64,000 nt of DNA, taken from NCBI GenBank assembly GCA_913052345.1, contig CAJXDR010000012.1, forward strand, positions 1 through 64,000. Reading direction: 5' to 3'. Positions 59,136 through 64,000 of this stretch are shown here, piece after piece. The DNA is from UBA4421 sp002470275 (GTDB lineage Bacteria > Pseudomonadota > Gammaproteobacteria > Pseudomonadales > Azotimanducaceae). The translations under genes and the position numbers were made by a program. Below the pieces are notes generated by a model that did not search any database, was not told where the DNA came from, and saw only the letters and a program-made list of their open reading frames with translations. Positions within the stretch are counted from its first letter, which is position 1. The number at the start of each line of letters is the position of its first letter.

Positions 59136-59600
59136 ATGTCTAGGGTGAAGGCCAGCCGACGAGATGCGAGTATCGAAATCACTCCACTGATTGATATTGT
59201 TTTCTTGCTGCTGATTTTCTTTATGGTGTCTACCTCGTTCGTTGATGATCGAGTAATTGGGATTACGCTGCCACAGGGGCAAGGGGACTTGGTTCGCAGC
59301 GCGGATCCAGTGGTGGTGACCATTGACGCTAACGGTGGGTATTTTTTGGGCGAGCAGGCCCTGGGCGGGGACTCAGAACAGGAACGATCCACTCGTCTGG
59401 CGGCGGCCCTCGGGGCCCTTGCCGCAGACCTGGACGATAATGCAGAGCAGCCACGGATTGTTATTCGAGCGGATGCCATGACTCGGCATCAGGCGGTTAT
59501 TTCGGCCCTGAGTATTTGTGCGGATAAGGGCCTGGTGAATGTGAACCTCGCAACTCGGGAAGCCTCGGGAGCAGCGTCTGAGAGGGGGGCGGATGGCTAA
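59136..59600 (+). CDS. exbD: ExbD/TolR-type protein
   Basis: A 154-residue protein with one helix bearing the proton-carrying aspartate D20 in EITPLIDIVFLLLIFFMVS, then a periplasmic domain ending VIRADAMTRHQAVISAL. The frame is also open from a GTG at 59118 with GAGGG upstream, giving six more residues; I preferred the ATG because it gives the normal N terminus. It overlaps the msbA-lpxK gene by eight bases. Confidence 0.9.
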   Translation: MSRVKASRRDASIEITPLIDIVFLLLIFFMVSTSFVDDRVIGITLPQGQGDLVRSADPVVVTIDANGGYFLGEQALGGDSEQERSTRLAAALGALAADLDDNAEQPRIVIRADAMTRHQAVISALSICADKGLVNVNLATREASGAASERGADG

Positions 59601-62448
59601 ATCAGATTGGTCCATCTATCGGCGTCTGCTTTCATACGTGGGACGATATTGGTTCGCTCTCATTATTTCGATTATCGGATTTTTGCTCGCCGCCGCCGCC
59701 GAGGGCTACTTTGCGCGATTGTTTGGCAACCTGATCGATGAATGGGACGATGTCCAAATGCGCGCTGCTGCGAGTATTCCCATGCTCATGGCGCTCGCCA
59801 CGCTGCTCAGGGCGGTAGGCAGTATCGCCGGAGAGTCGGCTATGGCGCGAGCCTCCTTTGGCGTGGTCTATAACCTGCGCGAAGAACTCTTCACTCAGAT
59901 CTTGAACTCCACCAGCAGTTATTTTGATCGAGAGGCCCAGGGGCATGTGGTGTCGCGGGTAACCTTTACGGTCAGCCAACTTCGGGATACCGGCACCGAC
60001 GCCCTGAAGTCGATCATTCAGGACGGGGTTAAGGTGCTAGCCTTTCTAGGCTACATGCTCTATCTCAATTGGCAGCTAACGCTGCTGTTTATCGCCATGG
60101 CTCCTTTATTAGCTCTGGTCGTGGTGTTTGCCAGCAGCCGATTTCGACGCATCAGTCGTCGCATCCAGCGTTCAATGGGGGATGTGACCCACGTTGTCTC
60201 GGAAACTGTTGCCGGATATCGGGTGGTCAAAATATTTGGTGGAAAGGACCGGGAAGAGCAGCGATTTGACAGGGCGAGCAAGACCAACCGTCAGCAGAAT
60301 ATGAAAATGGCGGTGACCAAGGCCCTAAGCTCTCAGACTAACGAAACCATTATTGCCCTGGGCCTTTGCGGTCTTATCCTGCTTTTATACAGGCCTGATC
60401 TTGGCATTACGATGACTAGTGGCGATGCGGTCGCCTTTCTGGTCTTGGCGGGCATGCTAGGCCGCCCGATCAAAAAATTGTCGGAAGTGAATGCCAAACT
60501 TCAGCGCGGCTTTGCAGCGGCAGAGGATATTTTCACTCAGCTTGATTTTGGCATAGAGGCGAATCAGGGGACCATCCGCCAAGAGGCGGTTCGTGGTGCC
60601 CTTGAACTGAAAAACGTAACGTTCCGGTATGAGGCGCATGCGCCTCTCGCGTTAGATGATGTTTCCCTGACGATAAGGGCAGGGGAGACCATCGCCCTGG
60701 TAGGGCGTTCGGGCAGCGGCAAGTCTACCTTGGCGAGTCTTTTGCCTCGGTTTTACGATGTGGATATGGGGTCCATCGAACTCGATGGCGTCAATATACA
60801 GGGCTATGAACTGCATAACCTGAGACAGCACATTGCCTTCGTCAGTCAACAAGTAACGCTCTTCAATGATTCGCTGAGAAATAATATTGCGTATGGCGAT
60901 ATGGCGGATGCATCTAATGAGATGATTCTCAATGCGCTAAAGCGGTCTCATGCCAACGAATTTATTGATCGCCTGCCAGACGGGCTAGAAACGCTTGTAG
61001 GAGATGATGGGGTGCTGCTGTCCGGTGGCCAGCGTCAGCGTATCGCCATTGCCCGCGCCCTGCTAAAGGATGCACCCATCCTCATTCTAGACGAGGCCAC
61101 TTCGGCCCTGGACAACGAATCTGAAAAACACATCCAGGCCGCCTTGGAGGAGGTGATGGTTGGCCGCACAACGGTTGTTATCGCCCATCGGCTGTCCACT
61201 GTTGAGGCAGCAGACAGAATCGTCGTCTTAGACCAGGGGAAGGTGGTCGAGGAGGGCGTACATGCCGAATTGCTGAGCGCATCGGGGTTATATGCTGATC
61301 TCTATGCGGCACAGTTTCGAGATGAGCCCGACGCCGTCAGCATGCCGCGGCCGAAGCCCCTAGCCCGTCCTCAGCAACTTGTCCGTTCAAACTCCGTGCT
61401 GCGGCAGTCGGCTTCGGCGCTAAGTCGCGCATGGTATTCCCAGTCCTCCTGGCCGCGCTTGTTGTCACCTCTTTCTTGGCTGTATGGCTTAGCGATTCGA
61501 TGGCGTCGTGGCCGACTGACGCCCCAGGGCTCCGCGGATGAGCGCCTAACGATTCCGGTGATCGTCGTGGGCAATATCACCGTGGGGGGAACCGGGAAGA
61601 CGCCGCTGGTGGGATGGCTGGTGAACTTTTTGCAGCAGCGAGGGTTTCGTCCTGGCGTGGTGTCCCGTGGCTATCGTGGCCGTTTAAGCACCCAGGGGGC
61701 GCTGTTGCCCCCTAATCCGGACCCAACTTTGCATTCGGATGAAGCGACGCTCTTAAAGACTACCCTGAAGTGCCCTGTGGCCATCGCCGCTAAACGCAAT
61801 AAGGCAATAGCCCTGCTCCAGCGCGGGGGCTGTGATATCGCTATTTCGGACGACGGTCTGCAACATCACCAAATGCGTCGGAACATTGAGATTGCCGTGG
61901 TCGACGGTAGCAGAGGATTCGGTAATGGTCTGTTGCTCCCGGCTGGGCCCTTACGTGAGCCGGTAAGCCGGCTTCAGGAAGTGGACTTTGTGATTTGCAA
62001 TGAAAAGCGTCTCGACGCGTTGCCACAGGCTTATGGGATGCAGAGCCGGCTCGTTGCCTTTAAGAACTTGCTGGATGGCAGAACGCTTTCGGCCGAGGAA
62101 TTTATTGAACAGTTCGTCTGGGCAAATGCGCTTTGCGGCATTGGCAACCCACAGCGGTTCCTAGATACGTTGAGCCAGGCCGGATTGAATATCACGCCCT
62201 ATATTTTTGAAGACCACCATATTTATTCGGCTGAGGATGCAGGCTTGCCCGGAGGCGGCGTGGTGGTATGCACGGAGAAGGACGCAATAAAGTTGGCCAA
62301 TCTAGATATAGACCTTGGGCGCATCTGGTCTACCCAGGTTGAGATCGTGATGTCCGACGCTTTCGGTGACGACATGCTTGGCAGCCTGGAAGATCATGCA
62401 ATCCGGCCCGCGAGGACACTCATTTCAGATCAAGAAGGGGAACGTTAA
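59593..62448 (+). CDS. msbA-lpxK: Fused lipid A flippase MsbA and tetraacyldisaccharide 4'-kinase LpxK
   Basis: One 951-codon frame. Residues 1 to about 577 are a complete MsbA: six-helix membrane domain, Walker A GRSGSGKST near 373, signature LLSGGQRQRIAIARAL near 476, Walker B ILILDEATSALD, ending YADLYAAQF. A roughly 25-residue proline/arginine/serine linker leads to a full LpxK (about 605-951): LSPLSWLYGLAIRWRRG, the P-loop VVGNITVGGTGKTPLVGW near 660 and FGNGLLLPAGPLREP. MsbA flips lipid A-core; LpxK phosphorylates the lipid A precursor on the cytosolic face. They are normally separate adjacent genes. I see no stop or clear internal ribosome-binding site at the junction; an ATG at 61342 lacks one. 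Confidence 0.93.
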   Translation: MAKSDWSIYRRLLSYVGRYWFALIISIIGFLLAAAAEGYFARLFGNLIDEWDDVQMRAAASIPMLMALATLLRAVGSIAGESAMARASFGVVYNLREELFTQILNSTSSYFDREAQGHVVSRVTFTVSQLRDTGTDALKSIIQDGVKVLAFLGYMLYLNWQLTLLFIAMAPLLALVVVFASSRFRRISRRIQRSMGDVTHVVSETVAGYRVVKIFGGKDREEQRFDRASKTNRQQNMKMAVTKALSSQTNETIIALGLCGLILLLYRPDLGITMTSGDAVAFLVLAGMLGRPIKKLSEVNAKLQRGFAAAEDIFTQLDFGIEANQGTIRQEAVRGALELKNVTFRYEAHAPLALDDVSLTIRAGETIALVGRSGSGKSTLASLLPRFYDVDMGSIELDGVNIQGYELHNLRQHIAFVSQQVTLFNDSLRNNIAYGDMADASNEMILNALKRSHANEFIDRLPDGLETLVGDDGVLLSGGQRQRIAIARALLKDAPILILDEATSALDNESEKHIQAALEEVMVGRTTVVIAHRLSTVEAADRIVVLDQGKVVEEGVHAELLSASGLYADLYAAQFRDEPDAVSMPRPKPLARPQQLVRSNSVLRQSASALSRAWYSQSSWPRLLSPLSWLYGLAIRWRRGRLTPQGSADERLTIPVIVVGNITVGGTGKTPLVGWLVNFLQQRGFRPGVVSRGYRGRLSTQGALLPPNPDPTLHSDEATLLKTTLKCPVAIAAKRNKAIALLQRGGCDIAISDDGLQHHQMRRNIEIAVVDGSRGFGNGLLLPAGPLREPVSRLQEVDFVICNEKRLDALPQAYGMQSRLVAFKNLLDGRTLSAEEFIEQFVWANALCGIGNPQRFLDTLSQAGLNITPYIFEDHHIYSAEDAGLPGGGVVVCTEKDAIKLANLDIDLGRIWSTQVEIVMSDAFGDDMLGSLEDHAIRPARTLISDQEGER

Positions 62449-62451
62449 GCC

Positions 62452-63210
62452 GTGGCGACGCATATTGTCATTCCCGCTAGATTCGCTTCCACCCGCCTGC
62501 CCGGCAAGCCATTGGCCGATATCGCCGGTGTGCCCATGATCGTCAGGGTGGCGCATCAGGCCCTCAAGGCTCAGGTCGATGATGTGGTGGTCGCGGTAGA
62601 TGATAATCGTGTTTTGGAAACCGTTAGCGCGGCCGGCCTTAATGCCGTGATGACGGGTCAGGCGCATCCCTCGGGATCTGATCGCGTGATGGAAGTCGCT
62701 AGTTTAGGAGCCTGGCCGGATGACGATATCGTGATCAACGTGCAGGGGGACGAACCCTTGTTCCCGCCCGTGGTCGTTGAGGAACTTGCACAGGGACTCC
62801 TGACCTCAGAAGGCGTGGGCATGGGGACCCTTTGCGAGCCCCTGGGGTCGCCCGAAGACTTCTATGACCCCAACATTGTCAAGGTGGTGCGCGACCGGGC
62901 AGGTTTGGCGCTGCTCTTTTCTCGAGCCCCCATTCCCTACCCAAGAGATGCTGACATCACGGTCACCCAGCTCAAACAGGCAGAGTTTCGGCGGCATATC
63001 GGCATTTACGCCTTTAGGGTCAGCGCCCTGAAAAAATTTGTTGCCCTGGGAGAATCTACGCTTGAGCGAATAGAGCGGCTTGAGCAATTACGATGGCTGC
63101 AGGCAGGGGAACCTCTGCTGGTGGTGGATGCGTCGGAACCCGTCCCTGGTGGTGTAGACACGGCAGTAGATTTAGAGCGCATTCAGGCAGTCTTTGCAAA
63201 GAATGCCTGA
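62452..63210 (+). CDS. kdsB: 3-deoxy-manno-octulosonate cytidylyltransferase
   Basis: A 252-residue KdsB starting at GTG, three bases after the msbA-lpxK stop. IPARFASTRLPGKPLADI is the nucleotide-binding motif, with HPSGSDRVMEV, VINVQGDEPLFPP and PIPYPRDA. It makes CMP-Kdo for the lipid A inner core and completes the envelope operon exbB-exbD-msbA/lpxK-kdsB. Confidence 0.95.
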   Translation: MATHIVIPARFASTRLPGKPLADIAGVPMIVRVAHQALKAQVDDVVVAVDDNRVLETVSAAGLNAVMTGQAHPSGSDRVMEVASLGAWPDDDIVINVQGDEPLFPPVVVEELAQGLLTSEGVGMGTLCEPLGSPEDFYDPNIVKVVRDRAGLALLFSRAPIPYPRDADITVTQLKQAEFRRHIGIYAFRVSALKKFVALGESTLERIERLEQLRWLQAGEPLLVVDASEPVPGGVDTAVDLERIQAVFAKNA

Positions 63211-63225
63211 ATCCTCACGGGGTCT

Positions 63226-63993
63226 CTATTTTGGGGCCATGCGAATGGCACCATCCAGACGAATGGTTTCGCCATTCAGGTAGGCGTTTTCGATGATTTG
63301 CTGGCTCAGGGAGGCGAACTCAGGCGGCAGTCCGAGGCGCTTCGGGTATTGAACCATTTCGATTAGTGGGTCTCGAACCTGATCCGGCGCTCCCATCATG
63401 AGCGGTGTATCGAAAATGCCGGGGGCAATGGTGCAGACGCGAACGCCCTGACGGGATAAATCTCGGGCGATGGGCAGCGTCATACCGACCACGCCACCCT
63501 TGCTTGCCGAATAGGCGGCCTGTCCGATTTGACCATCGTAAGCCGCTACAGAGGCCGTATTGATCACTACGCCCCGTTCTAGTGCTTCTCCCTCAGGCTC
63601 GTTTACCTGCATGATCGCGGCACACTTACTCAGGACAGAAAAGGTGCCAATCAAATTCACCTGAACGACAAAGTTAAATCGGTCAATGTCCATGGCACCG
63701 TCGCGGCCGACTGTTCTAGAGGCGGAGCCAATACCAGCGCAATTAACATTGATGTGTATCGCGCCGAAGTCTGCGTGCGCCTGTTCCACGGCCTGAGTCA
63801 CGGATGCATTGTCCGTCACGTTAACCGTATAGGCTTTAGCATCGGCTAATTCTTTGGCGGTGGCTTGGGCGAGCTCCTCATTAAGATCAAATATGGCAAC
63901 CTTGCCACCTTGAGCAATAATCATCTCTGCGGCTGCTTTACCGAGGCCAGACGCTCCCCCGGTGATGACCGCTACCTTTCCTTGAATGTCCAC
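63226..63993 (-). CDS. Short-chain dehydrogenase, 3-hydroxyacyl-CoA dehydrogenase type
   Basis: A 255-residue SDR. The cofactor motif is TGGASGLGKA with D36 favouring NAD(H). The catalytic triad is S148, Y161 and K165 in YSASKGG. NCAGIGSA and APGIFDTPLM are typical of the HSD17B10-like 3-hydroxyacyl-CoA dehydrogenases of fatty-acid or isoleucine breakdown. The start is GTG at the window edge, seven bases from the end, so its upstream signals are not visible. It is convergent with kdsB. Confidence 0.88.
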   Translation of the reverse strand: MDIQGKVAVITGGASGLGKAAAEMIIAQGGKVAIFDLNEELAQATAKELADAKAYTVNVTDNASVTQAVEQAHADFGAIHINVNCAGIGSASRTVGRDGAMDIDRFNFVVQVNLIGTFSVLSKCAAIMQVNEPEGEALERGVVINTASVAAYDGQIGQAAYSASKGGVVGMTLPIARDLSRQGVRVCTIAPGIFDTPLMMGAPDQVRDPLIEMVQYPKRLGLPPEFASLSQQIIENAYLNGETIRLDGAIRMAPK

Positions 63994-64000
63994 TCGATTC

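Noticed and set aside
1..64000. Insertion sequences, prophage, CRISPR arrays, rRNA, attachment sites
   Set aside because: No transposase, integrase or phage structural motifs and no spaced direct repeats were seen; the tRNA at the left edge has no visible integrase gene beside it.

Overview
The window reads as a chromosomal segment of a free-living, probably marine gammaproteobacterium. The basis is the gene set and order (lolCDE, DUF2062, comEC ... exbB, exbD, msbA, lpxK, kdsB), an EF-P hydroxylase (epmC), AlaA, an apbE-nqrM pair implying a Na+-translocating NADH dehydrogenase, and a SUF operon. A Cellvibrionales/Halieaceae-like placement is a guess. I see no phage, transposase, CRISPR array or rRNA. 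Coding density is high, many neighbours overlap by 1-14 bases, and several starts are GTG or TTG.

Layout. 1-6.8 kb: tRNA-Arg(CCU), a cyclic-nucleotide-binding protein, a metallo-beta-lactamase-fold hydrolase, a secreted TonB-C-domain protein, a SiaA/SiaC/SiaB-type phosphatase-substrate-kinase module and, convergent to it, a class III nucleotide cyclase. In Pseudomonas the Sia module drives a diguanylate cyclase; here the adjacent output enzyme looks like an adenylate cyclase. 6.9-12 kb: aroA, a structured minus-strand RNA candidate, a malonyl-CoA synthetase-like ligase and a second acyl-CoA ligase. 12-19.4 kb: two small glycosyltransferase-like genes, then the SUF operon sufB-C-D-S-A-T-E on the minus strand. 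19.7-20.3 kb: a methyltransferase.

20.3-33.6 kb: a twelve-gene minus-strand operon of unknown function. It encodes four lipoproteins or exported TPR/TonB-C proteins, a membrane TPR protein, a PEGA-repeat protein with a formylglycine-generating-enzyme fold, a small exported protein, a MotA/TolQ/ExbB-like channel subunit, an Hsp70/actin-like protein, and two VWA proteins. The single N-terminal helices of the VWA proteins resemble those of MotB/ExbD stator B-subunits, each with an Asp at residue 16. I read this as an undescribed ion-driven envelope machine.

33.8-46.5 kb: housekeeping and metabolic genes (tusA, epmC, an LhgO-like oxidase, an ATP-NAD kinase family protein, alaA, msrB, an acyl-CoA ligase, a split spermidine-synthase-like pair, a rhodanese, an enoyl-CoA hydratase, a histidine phosphatase, a dicarboxylate symporter, apbE, nqrM). 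46.5-63.2 kb: envelope genes lolC-lolD-lolE, DUF2062, comEC, DUF2244, clpB with a heat-shock promoter, an SOS-controlled orphan unit with a perfect LexA-type box, galU with its ribosome-binding site in a hairpin, a D-threonine-aldolase-like gene, exbB, exbD, one open reading frame joining MsbA to LpxK, and kdsB. The window ends in a short-chain dehydrogenase.

Three items deserve most attention: the predicted Sia-to-cAMP circuit, the VWA/stator envelope operon, and the MsbA-LpxK fusion. Assignments come from reading motifs by eye; no database search or structure prediction was run.
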